Below, one piece after another: positions 44,679 to 53,859 of a stretch of 64,000 nt of DNA. Location of the stretch: positions 79,383,617 to 79,447,616 of the forward strand of contig NC_087063.1 of the NCBI RefSeq assembly GCF_963678635.1, written 5' to 3'. The DNA comes from Symsagittifera roscoffensis (lineage: Eukaryota; Xenacoelomorpha; Acoela; Convolutidae). Below the pieces are notes generated by a model. The model worked only from the letters and a program-made list of their open reading frames with translations, was not told the origin of the DNA and did no database searches. Both the position numbers and the translations under genes were made by a program. The stretch's first letter is position 1. Each line of letters opens with the position of its first letter.

Positions 44679-46060
44679 GTTAGTGTGTTTGACTTACAGT
44701 TGCTTGCAAGTTTTAACAAATGTTATTAAGTTTTTTCACTTGCAATCAGCTTTTTGTGTTATTACGAACCTTCTTTTTTTCTAACTTAACTCGCAAATAA
44801 AAGTGTTCACTTATTTGGAAATTTACTGTAGCATTGGAAATTGCATAGCATCTGTTCTCTGCTTTATTTGTGACTAGCGTTGGTGAAAATTAAGATTCTG
44901 TGGTAAGTGTGTGTGATACTCTTAATCGCTAGGGCGCAGGTACGATTCTCAGAGGTAGCCGAACTTTCACTAATTCGAGGCTTCTTTCTAATTTTTGTTA
45001 TTGCACTTTACAGAGCGGCTTTTTGTCGTGTTCTCGCAAGTGTTTGCGAAGCAAAGCTTCGCCTCTGTGTTAAATTTTATCAAGGACACCGCTATTTTTT
45101 GACCAATTAAGATGCTCAAGTGAATCGATAGTGCCAACAAATTAGCTTTAATTCTATATCAATGTTTTCATGGGATGGACTAAATGTGTTAGCTATAAAA
45201 AGACAATATTCTATTTCCATTTCGCTAATTTGACGAAATTGCTCAGCTTTCAATATGAGATGAAGTCAGTGTGGGATTGAACAATGGTTCGTTTTTAGTC
45301 CTTGTCTTGTGGATTGTGGGTCCGAACCAATCTTGCTTTTTTTGACATTCCCACAGCTCTCATGTTGATTGAAGGTTTCAATATGACCATTATTGCCAAT
45401 TATTTGGGAGTTGTTCCGAGTGATTGAAAAGATGCCGAGAGTTTTTGATACAGCTTGTGCATTTGACATAAAATATTGATTGGTTTAATTTAGGCTCATG
45501 AAGGTATTTTTCAAATTCAAAACCATGCAAGGAATCAAACTGCGGACAATTTTTGATGATTGCTTTAGAACTTAGTTCATGTTTACCCAAACGAAGCGTA
45601 GTAAATTATTACGAATATTTATTTTCTAACCTATGTCGCGAATAAAAGTTCTCATTTGGTGGCACTTTTGGTATATTTCATTTTAATCATATTTAAGCCT
45701 GTTTAAGCATGGAATTTAATAGCATATGTTGTTGCTTTACTTTTGGCTAGTGTTAAGTCTCGTTTGAAAAAAAAACGTATTATGAAAACTTAGGGAATGT
45801 TTTAATTTGTTTTGCGACGCTTGGAAAATTTTCGCAAATTTCGCAGAAATTTCATTTTTTCTTAAAAACGGTTGTACCTTTTTTTTAAACTACCCAGTCA
45901 AATCTGAGATGAAGATTTCACTTAAAAGAGCGAGCAGTTGTTATCTCCTTCAAAAAGCAGCTTATGTCCTACTTTAGCAGAGAAATTGCTAGGGTTTGTC
46001 GTAAAGTCCATTTTTTTGAAATTTGAAATTTTCGCGTTTTCGTATCATTACAATATATGA

Positions 46061-46931
46061 TTACCCTTGCGATAGCAAGAGTATTGCAATCGGGTAATTG
46101 ACTTTTTTCCGTAATTACCTTTGGTCACAGGATGGTCGAAATTAGAAATGGTAATTTTAGGTTCAGTTCACATTGAGTTTAATTTTATGTGCGTCTCCTT
46201 TGCTTTTAGTGTTCTGATTTTCCTCTGCTATTTTGTTTTTTAATTTTTTAGACCTTGACATCGTTTGTTTTTTTAACCTTGACTTTGTTCTGCCCAAATG
46301 ATTTCGGCTTATATTTTATCGGCTTAGTGACCTAATTTCTATTTGTTTCAATATAAACATGTTTTTTTGCTCATCTGTGGATTCAACAAAATAATTTTTA
46401 ATAGAAAGTAATTTTCAAATTTTTTATGACAAAGATTTTTTCATCGCCTTGTTTTTTCTTTTTTTTTCGAGTTGATAGGTTTCGGCCTACATTATATCGG
46501 TTTATCGGCCACATATTGCGTCTTTCGACGAGCGAAAAAAGTATGTATGTGTGTTTGAGCGTTTCTGTGTTTTGAGGCTTAGGGGGGCTTATAACTTCTT
46601 ATCATTAGTCTTAAATTTTTGGCAATTTTGTTGTTTTGGGCTTCCTAGGTTTCGGGCTATATTCTATCGTCATAGTTGTCTCTTGCTGTTTCTTTTGACG
46701 AGCAAATAATGTTTTTTGAGTGTTTGAGGGCGACGGGGACTTCTCATAAGTATTAAATCTTGTTGATTTTTTTCGGCGTAAAAAGTTATTGTCTTCCGAT
46801 GCTAATTTTAGTCTCTTGTCTCGGCATGTTTTTGTTTCAAAACTAGCCTTATTCATTGTGATAAATCTATTTTTTTCTCCTTTTTTGGTGTTGTATCGCA
46901 AGTGGTGCGAAGCTCAGCTTCGCTTCTGTGT
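46061..46931 (+). mobile_element. Best complete example of the hairpin-ended (Helentron-like) family, 871 bp
   Basis: The left end TTACCCTTGCGATAGCAAGA pairs with GCAATCGGGTAA. The right end, TATCGCAAGTGGTGC, leads into the perfect hairpin GCGAAGCTCAGCTTCGC (46907-46923) and then TTCTGTGT. The word CTTGCGATA near the left end and TATCGCAAG near the right end are inverted repeats at unequal distance from the termini. The middle carries the 'ttcgacgagcgaaaaaagta' and 'cgtttctgtgttttgaggct' blocks. No open frame. No obvious target duplication. Confidence 0.7.
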
Positions 46932-46979
46932 TACAAATATCAAAACGGGTACATCCAGCATTAGCTAAGCAACTTGTTT

Positions 46980-47075
46980 ACATCCACGTGACCGTGGCGC
47001 AGATGCGAGAACGCGAGTGACTTTCCTAATCAGCAAGTCGGAGATTCAAATCAGGAACATAGAAATAGTTTTGAT
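46980..47075 (+). mobile_element. tRNA-derived SINE in an HGS intron
   Basis: A box GTGGCGCAGATGCGAG (about 46995-47010) and B-box-like GGAGATTCAAATCAGG (about 47040-47055) are spaced as in a tRNA gene with an extra loop. No acceptor stem pairs. A second A-box-like copy (catggagcagatgtgagaac) follows at about 47136. Confidence 0.5.
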
Positions 47076-47270
47076 TTTTTGCTGGTATTTTTGGATACTT
47101 TATTGGTTGCTAGTGTTTGTAAAATTACAACCGGTCATGGAGCAGATGTGAGAACGTGATACTCCTTGTCTCAAAATTGTTATTCAAACTTTTTTCTCAA
47201 GGTTCATTTTTATTCTTTTCCTTTTCCTTAGTTCACTTTGTTTTGCCTGCTTAGAGCTGTTTTGCATTTT

Positions 47271-47309
47271 CCTCGCTTGTGTTTGCGAAGCATAGCTTCG
47301 CCTCTGTGT
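47271..47309 (+). repeat. Solo right terminus of the hairpin-ended family
   Basis: Perfect hairpin GCGAAGCATAGCTTCGC (47285-47301), then CTCTGTGT, only about 80 bases before the HGS exon at 47387. Confidence 0.8.
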
Positions 47310-47386
47310 TTCAAACTATGTTGAGCTGAGTTGCTTAGCTTTTTGTTTGTTTTCCTTGGTTTTGCAGTGCATCTTTTATGTTTCAG

Positions 47387-47608
47387 TCTGGCGAAGAAGT
47401 CGGAACTTCCGATCAGGACAAAGATCTGTGCACTGATTCAAGCGTGGGAGCGTGCATTCCGCAACGACCACAAATTCGCCTGTGTGCACAACACGTATGA
47501 GGCCATGAAGCGAGAGGACTTCACCTTCGCTGAGACCATGAGTGAGAGCGACTACATGTTTGTGAGTGATGTCGCGCCAGAATGGAAGGAAGACAAACAC
47601 TGCTACAG
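47387..47608 (+). CDS. HGS: HGS/HRS exon encoding the C-terminal VHS domain and linker to FYVE
   Basis: The acceptor is 'cttttatgtttcag' and the donor is ACAG|GTTAAA, weaker than usual. It encodes LAKKSELPIRTKICALIQAW, ERAFRNDHKFACVHNTYEAM, KREDFTFAETMSESDYMFVS and DVAPEWKEDKHCYR. This matches the end of the VHS superhelix and the linker in animal HRS (IQAW.HAFRN... and ..APDW...). The Cys of HCYR is the first zinc ligand of the FYVE finger, and its C-x2-C partner is encoded by the next exon. The Arg codon is split AG|A across the intron. Read-through past the donor stays open for about 48 codons to a TGA at 47751-47753. Confidence 0.92.
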
Positions 47609-47636
47609 GTTAAAAAAAAAGACTGGGTTACGTAGC

Positions 47637-47832
47637 AAAAAGCAGACAAACCATAAAGTAGATAAATACTGTATTAACCAATCAGAATCGAACAAATGTA
47701 CGAAATATATAATATATTTTGATTCTTGCTTGCGTAGATTTTTCCCATTCTGATCTCCATTTTCATTGGCCAATGCTTGTATTTGTCTTTATTCTGACCA
47801 GTATGAAATAAAGTTGTCTACTTTTTGAGACC
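47637..47832. mobile_element. Diverged foldback MITE just inside the HGS intron
   Basis: The left arm has AAAAAGCAGACAA and AACCAATCAGAATCGAA. The right arm, read as reverse complement, has AAAAAGTAGACAACTTTATT, CATACTGGTCAGAATAAAGA and CATTGGCCAATG. These are the same modules as the foldback element at 10925-11123 (CATACTGGTCAGTATTTAGA, AACCAATCAGAATCGAG). It starts about 30 bases after the exon 47387-47608 donor. Confidence 0.65.
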
Positions 47833-48223
47833 GTACTTCAATGGACTGATTATCCCGGCATTATTCGCGTCTTTTTTTGATGTGCTAAGTCGCAAATATT
47901 GTTGCGACAAAATGTGTTCATTTTGAAAGTGTTCTTTTGATCCAGCTATGAAGTACAGCCAATGCTAAGGATTTTAATACAGACTATTATGTTACAAATA
48001 GCAGGGTCGGATGTTTTTAATTTTTTTTTCGTGTACTAGTTAAAATGAGTCCGCTCTATAAATTGAGGCATGTTAGTTGGTAAATATCTTTTTTTTTTCA
48101 AATTGACTGGTACTGCTAATGCGTCATAATTGGCTTGCGTCACTTAGCAATTATCTATACTCATAATTGGCGTGTGTCACTTTCGTAGACTCAAAGTTTT
48201 CCTCATTCAGTTTTTCCCAGTAG

Positions 48224-49849
48224 CGTTATCGTTCATATTTTTGCTTGTGTGTGCGAAGTGCAATGTGATGTCCGAACGTGATACTCCTTGTCTCTAAATT
48301 GTTTCTCAAAATTTTTTCTCAAGGTGCATTTTTTTAAATCTTTTCCTCTTCCTCAGTTTGTTTTGCCTGTTTAGAGCTCTGTTTTGCAGACTCATAATTG
48401 GCGTGTGTCACTTATGAAATTTTGTAGACTCGAAGTTTTCCCCATTCAGTTTTTCCCAGTAGCGTTATCGTTCATAGTTTTGCTTGTGTGCAATGTGATG
48501 TCAGAACGTGATACTCCTTGTCTCTAAATTGTTTTCAAAATTTTTTCTCAAGGTGCATTTTTTTAATCTTTTCCTCTTCCTGAGTTCACTTTGTTTTGCC
48601 TGTTTAGAGCTCTGTTTTGCAGACTCATAATTGGCGTGTGTCACTTATGAAATTTTGTAGACTCGAAGTTTTCTCCCATTCAGTTTTTCCCATTAGCGTT
48701 ATCTTTCATATTTTTTCTTGTGTATGCGAAGTGCAACTTCGCCTCTGTGTTTAAATTATCCGGACAAAACGAATTGAACTTTTTAGTTTGAAGTTTAAAA
48801 CGCTTTTTTCTTAAATTTGGCTGACTTTAGTTGAAAAATTATGAAGACAAATCCTGCTCAAATTTCACTAGAATTATTATGGTGCAATTTGTTTTGCTAA
48901 ACTTGGGAAAAAATATTTACCCCACAAAACGAATCTTTTTCGGCTTTTTTAGTCAATCAAAAAGTGCACTATAAATACCTATTCAATCAATGACGTAATT
49001 ATGTCAATGTGAAACTCATACGTAGCCCAAACTTTACGTTATCGTTCATATTTTTGCTTGTGTGTGCGAAGTGCAATGTGATGTCCGAACGTGATACTCC
49101 TTGTCTCTAAATTGTTTCTCAAAATTTTTTCTCAAGGTGCATTTTTTTAAATCTTTTCCTCTTCCTCAGTTTGTTTTGCCTGTTTAGAGCTCTGTTTTGC
49201 AGACTCATAATTGGCGTGTGTCACTTATGAAATTTTGTAGACTCGAAGTTTTCCCCATTCAGTTTTTCCCAGTAGCGTTATCGTTCATAGTTTTGCTTGT
49301 GTGCAATGTGATGTCAGAACGTGATACTCCTTGTCTCTAAATTGTTTTCAAAATTTTTTCTCAAGGTGCATTTTTTTAATCTTTTCCTCTTCCTGAGTTC
49401 ACTTTGTTTTGCCTGTTTAGAGCTCTGTTTTGCAGACTCATAATTGGCGTGTGTCACTTATGAAATTTTGTAGACTCGAAGTTTTCTCCCATTCAGTTTT
49501 TCCCATTAGCGTTATCTTTCATATTTTTTCTTGTGTATGCGAAGTGCAACTTCGCCTCTGTGTTTAAATTATCCGGACAAAACGAATTGAACTTTTTAGT
49601 TTGAAGTTTAAAACGCTTTTTTCTTAAATTTGGCTGACTTTAGTTGAAAAATTATGAAGACAAATCCTGCTCAAATTTCACTAGAATTATTATGGTGCAA
49701 TTTGTTTTGCTAAACTTGGGAAAAAATATTTACCCCACAAAACGAATCTTTTTCGGCTTTTTTAGTCAATCAAAAAGTGCACTATAAATACCTATTCAAT
49801 CAATGACGTAATTATGTCAATGTGAAACTCATACGTAGCCCAAACTTTA
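48224..49849 (+). repeat. Tandem duplication of an 813-bp unit in the HGS intron
   Basis: The blocks 48224-49036 and 49037-49849 appear identical by eye over their length, starting CGTTATCGTTCATATTTTTG and ending CGTAGCCCAAACTTTA. Each unit contains two to three smaller repeats of about 240 bp ('gcgttatcgttcata', 'gaacgtgatactccttgtct') and a right terminus of the hairpin-ended family (tgcgaagtgcaacttcgcct) at about 48722-48750 and 49535-49563. Confidence 0.9.
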
Positions 49850-50516
49850 CGAAGAAAATTATCGCCAAAACCTGCACAAAATATTTTTAAATTATCGAAG
49901 AGTGTTATATATAGTAAAAACGATCTTTTTTTATTTAACAAAAATGTGTTTTTTAATTTATATATTTTTGGAGAAAAAACTTTTTTCTAAGTTTGTTGGG
50001 CTACATAAGAGGCTCACGCTGATGTAATTATGTCAAAGATTGACTAGGTTGTAATGGAGTACTTTTTAATTGACTGAAAAGCCAAAAATCTATTTTTGGG
50101 GTAAAATTTTGGGCGCGAATTTCGCAAAACAAATTGCACCATAATAATTCTGGTGAAATTTTAAGCACAATTGGACTTCATTTTTTTTAACCTAAACTCA
50201 ACCCAATTCGAGAAAAACGCAAATTAAAGTTCAAGTTCACTGCATTTGGTCCGGATAATTTTAATCAATACTGTTTTTGCGCTTTCGTGTTAAATGAAAA
50301 ATCAAATCTTCTTTCGCTGTAATTAAATCCAACTAATCAGGTTATTGGTTTAATATCAGTTTTGAGCCGTATAACAGAAAATTTCCCCATTATTCTAACA
50401 TCGTGCCTACAAATGGTTTGAAATCACCTTTTACACTCAAAAGTAGTTTTGATACGAAGATGCCTTGATGCGGAGTTGCTAACTAAAGTCGTAAAACCTG
50501 TTTAAAAAGTTTGTAC
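49850..50516 (+). other. Intronic AT-rich stretch
   Basis: Partly an inverted relative of the 813-bp unit: 'aaacaaattgcaccataata' near 50127 is the reverse complement of sequence at 48879. The words 'gtccggataatt' and 'aattatccggac' occur in opposite orientation at 50251 and 48756. No coding sequence. Confidence 0.5.
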
Positions 50517-50650
50517 ACGCCCATGAATGTGGCGCATCGGTAGTGATGGTTCAAATGGAATTTACGAGGTGAGCTCTTAAAAGATATCCATGGCTTAATT
50601 AACCTTAAATAATAACCTCCGGGTTTGGCCTCTGGTTGGTTAATTAAAAA
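50517..50650 (+). mobile_element. tRNA-derived SINE, second copy
   Basis: A-box-like TGGCGCATCGGTAGTGATGG and B-box-like GGTTCAAATGG, then 'aggtgagctctt' and 'ccgggtttggcctctggttg', in the same order as at 4795-5020. Confidence 0.5.
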
Positions 50651-50856
50651 ACAAACAATATTAAAACATGCCTTAAGATCGTTAGGGCTTGAAAAAGTTT
50701 TTGCTCCAAGCTATGCAGAAAATTTCAGAAAAATAAACAAAGTAGCCACAAATTTGTTCATATAGGTTCAGGTTCAATGGTAGCTCATATATTGTTCCTT
50801 TCCATCGTGAGTTCATGACATAAAGTTCTTAACCAGTGGACCGACAGCGTTTTTCT

Positions 50857-51690
50857 GCACAGCTGAACAGCTAGTATTTTGGTCATTTCAAACATGGATA
50901 AATAGTCTTCGTAACTACCATTTCTGAAATCTGTCTCTCAGATATGTCCTTTAATTGTATAAGCATATCCATTTTCTTGAAATTTAGAACACGTGCAAAA
51001 ATTAACGGGTTATATGTCGAATGCACAGCTGAACAGCTAGTGTTTTGGTCATTTCAAACATGGATAAATAGTCTTCGTAATTACCATTTCTGAAATCTGT
51101 CTCTCAGATATGTCCTTTAATTGTATAAGCATATCCATTTTCTTGAAATTTAGAACACGTGCAAAAATTAACGGGTTATATGTCGAATGAACAGCTAGTG
51201 TTTTGGTCATTTCAAACATGGATAAATAGTCTTCGTAATTACCATTTCTGAAATCTGTCTCTCAGATATGTCCTTTAATTGTATAAGCATATCCATTTTC
51301 TTGAAATGTAGAACACTTGCAAAAATTAACGGGTTATATGTCGAATGCACAGCTGAACAGCTAGTGTTTTGGTCATTTCAAACATGGATAAATAGTCTTC
51401 GTAATTACCATTTCTGAAATCTGTCTCTCAGATATGTCCTTTAATTGTATAAGCATATCCATTTTCTTGAAATTTAGAACACGTGCAAAAATTAACGGGT
51501 TATATGTCGAATGCACAGCTGAACAGCTAGTGTTTTGGTCATTTCAAACATGGATAAATAAAACATGGATAAATAGTCTTCGTAATTACCATTTCTGAAA
51601 TCTGTGTCTCAGATATGTTCTTTAATTGTATAAGCATATCCATTTTCTTGAAATTTAGAACACGTGCAAAAAATTAACGGGTTTTGCAAC
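50857..51690 (+). repeat. Tandem array, about 163-bp unit, five copies
   Basis: Units begin near 50857, 51023, 51188, 51349 and 51512 with (gcacagct)gaacagctagt, and contain 'ggtcatttcaaacatggata', 'ctgtctctcagatatgtcct' and 'gcaaaaattaacgggttata'. The third unit lacks the gcacagct start, and the fifth has a small internal duplication (aaacatggataaat). It lies in the HGS intron just before the FYVE exon. Confidence 0.9.
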
Positions 51691-51943
51691 TATTCTCTAA
51701 TTAGACAAAACGGCCGAGATTGGTCGCTTTTCGATCATTTGATTCGGTAAAAGTAATTTCGAGTACAATTTATCCACGATTGAAATGATCGAAAAGAGAC
51801 CAATCTAGGCCGTTTTGTCTAATTAGAGAATAGCTGCAAAACCCGTTAGTTTTTTGCACGTGCTTAACATTCTAAATTTCAAGAAAATGGATATGCTTAT
51901 ACAATTAAAGGACATATCTGAGAGACAGATTTCAGAAATGGTA
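51587..51943. repeat. Long inverted repeat (arms about 155 bp, loop about 42) upstream of the FYVE exon
   Basis: The left arm 51587-51740 (taccatttctgaaatctgtg to gatcattt) is reverse-complemented at 51783-51943. The inner part shares 'ctctaattagacaaaacggc' with its complement 'gccgttttgtctaattagag'. The outer part is the 163-bp array unit in inverted orientation. It ends only 97 bases before the acceptor of the terminal HGS exon. Confidence 0.92.
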
Positions 51944-52040
51944 CTGTCATTCAACTTGAATACTTTTACTGAATACTGTTTGTTAATGATCATTCAGCAA
52001 ACATAATTAACAAAAAGTTGTTGACTCTCAATGTGCTTAG

Positions 52041-53706
52041 ATGCCGGACTGAGTTTACTACATTCAACAGACAGCATCATTGTCGTCACTGTGGTCAATC
52101 GTTTTGCTCCAAATGCTCTTCTAAAACGAAGACAATTCCAAAGTTCGGAATCGAGAAAGAAGTGCGCGTATGCGACACCTGCTTCGACGCTCTTTCAAAC
52201 AAAACTTCCTCTGCTGGCGGACAAGCGAGTAGTGGGACAGCAATGGATAGTGGCTCATCTAAAGTTGAAATCAAGGATGAAGACGAGTTCATGGCGGCCT
52301 ATTTGAAGAGTTCCTTAGCGAAGGAAGCGCAGACACCTGCACCAGTTTCACGGGAAGATAAATTGAAGGAGGAAGAGGAACTACAATTAGCTTTGGCAAT
52401 ATCTCAAAGCGAAGCTGAAGCCTCAGGAAAACCGAGCTCGAGTAAAAAGAGTTCACGTGATCCATCGCCCAAGGTTAAGAGTTATACGGCTGGCGGAAAA
52501 GTCGCCGATGAGCCAAAAAGCGATGAGCTAGCTAAGTATATGGACAGAGCTTACTGGGAGAAGAAACGCCAAGAACAGCAAAAGATTAATGATGCCGAAA
52601 GTCCAAAGACTGTCGCAGTGAGTGCGCCGTCGAAAGCTGATGCGATTCCACGCATGGAAACGACAAGTTCTGTGGCTGCAAACCAACAGCCAGCACTGAA
52701 TGGCATTTACAAGAACGAGGAATCGAATGAAACGTGCAGCATGATCCAGCATAAGTTGGACATGTTTCTGAATAGAATGAGGTCTAATGTAAACCGAGGT
52801 CGAAATATCACCCAGGACTCCGCAGTTCAGTCGGCGTTCCAGGAACTGTCTAATTTGCAGCCTATATTGGCTAAAATGATTGCGACGAACGAGATGCAAA
52901 GAAATCATTTCGAAAGCCAACAGGACCAATTGTCACTGTTGAAAGACACACGAGAGACGTTGGATTCGATGCGAGATGATCACCAAGAGAAGTTAAGACA
53001 AGAAAAGGCAGAGAGAGAACGTCAAATGATGATGCAAAGACAGCAGAAAATGGAAGCGCTGCGAGGTTTGAAACAGCAGTTCTTGTTGCACCGAATGCAA
53101 CAGCTTGAATCTGAAAGACAGAATCAGGCCAACATGCAAATGCAACAGCAGAATTATCAGTTCCAAAATGCTGGAATGGTTCCGGGACAAATGCTTCCAG
53201 GGCAATATCCAGGAATGCAATCACAATCACCATACGGATCTTTAGGAGCTACAGGTGCGCCTATGCAAGGAATGGTCCAGCAACAGCAGCAGCAGCCAAT
53301 GGGACAAAATATGATGTACCCTGGACAACAAGTTCCAGGAATGTACAACATGCAACAAATGAATGCCTCGTTACCACCCGGAGCCAATGCGGCGCCACCT
53401 AGTCAGAATATGAACCAACAACAAACTGCTGGTAATTATACTATGCCTCCCCAAAATCCGCAACATCAACAGTATGCTGTGAATCCGGCAGCTAGCGGTG
53501 TAGTTCCAGGATCGAACCAGCAATACATGCAGCAACAGTATCAACCAATGACAGGCGCTCCGAACTTAATGGGACAACAGCCAAACCAGAACTATATGTC
53601 GAATGGCGTAAATGCTCAACCGGTCCAGCAGCAAATGGGAGGAAACGCGCCGGCCGCTCCTCCGCAACCCGTTCACACGGAATCGCCTCTGATTGATTTC
53701 GGCTGA
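52041..53706 (+). CDS. HGS: HGS/HRS terminal exon: FYVE, UIM, coiled coil, Q/P/M-rich tail
   Basis: Acceptor 'caatgtgcttag' ends at 52040, and the split Arg codon (AG|A) restores HCYR-CRTEF. The FYVE finger reads [20 protein letters not shown], then FCSKCSSK and KEVRVCDTC. The basic patch is RQHHCRHCG, and all remaining zinc-ligand Cys are present, so binding to PI3P on early endosomes is expected. A ubiquitin-interacting motif follows at about 52363-52421 ([16 protein letters not shown]). Next is [20 protein letters not shown] (about 52525-52585), a conserved HRS segment. A long helical region with [18 protein letters not shown] and a Glu/Arg/Gln coiled coil (about 52795-53150) is the STAM-binding core. 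The tail is Gln/Met/Pro/Asn-rich and ends ESPLIDFG, a clathrin-box-like terminus comparable to LISFD in vertebrates. The stop is at 53704-53706 and AATAAA at 53850-53855. An ATG upstream at 52031 is not the start. Confidence 0.95.
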
Positions 53707-53849
53707 TTGCTTACATATGGAAAACTGTTTTGTCATCTTAGCTCGTTTATGGATAATATTACAGCGAAACTTGAAATAGTAAACAATATTTGACCATGAA
53801 AATACGATATATTTATTTCGAAGTGTATGAATGACCTTTTGGTAGTGAC

Positions 53850-53855
53850 AATAAA
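53850..53855 (+). promoter_or_regulatory. Polyadenylation signal of HGS
   Basis: AATAAA lies about 144 bases after the HGS stop codon. No closer canonical signal is seen. Confidence 0.5.
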
Positions 53856-53859
53856 TAAT

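Larger units (their letters stand above)
44679..47386 (+). other. HGS intron with repeats
   Basis: A 2.7-kb intron. It contains a SINE-like piece (about 44925-44965), a right terminus of the hairpin-ended family at 45031-45070 (hairpin GCGAAGCAAAGCTTCGC, 45046-45062), a complete element of that family (46061-46931), a tRNA-derived SINE (46980-47075) and another right terminus just before the next exon (47271-47309). Confidence 0.75.

Noticed and set aside
50857-51690. Regularly spaced repeats suggestive of a CRISPR array
   Set aside because: The unit is about 163 bp and repeated throughout, with no short repeats alternating with unique spacers. The context is a eukaryotic intron.
52018-52040. 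ATG/TTG before the FYVE exon as the gene start
   Set aside because: The FYVE finger needs the Cys encoded at the end of the 47387-47608 exon, and the split Arg codon matches across the intron, so this is an internal exon.
52031-52306. Alternative frames and minus-strand frames over 52.0-53.4 kb
   Set aside because: They are shadows of the HGS terminal exon, which has domain-level support.
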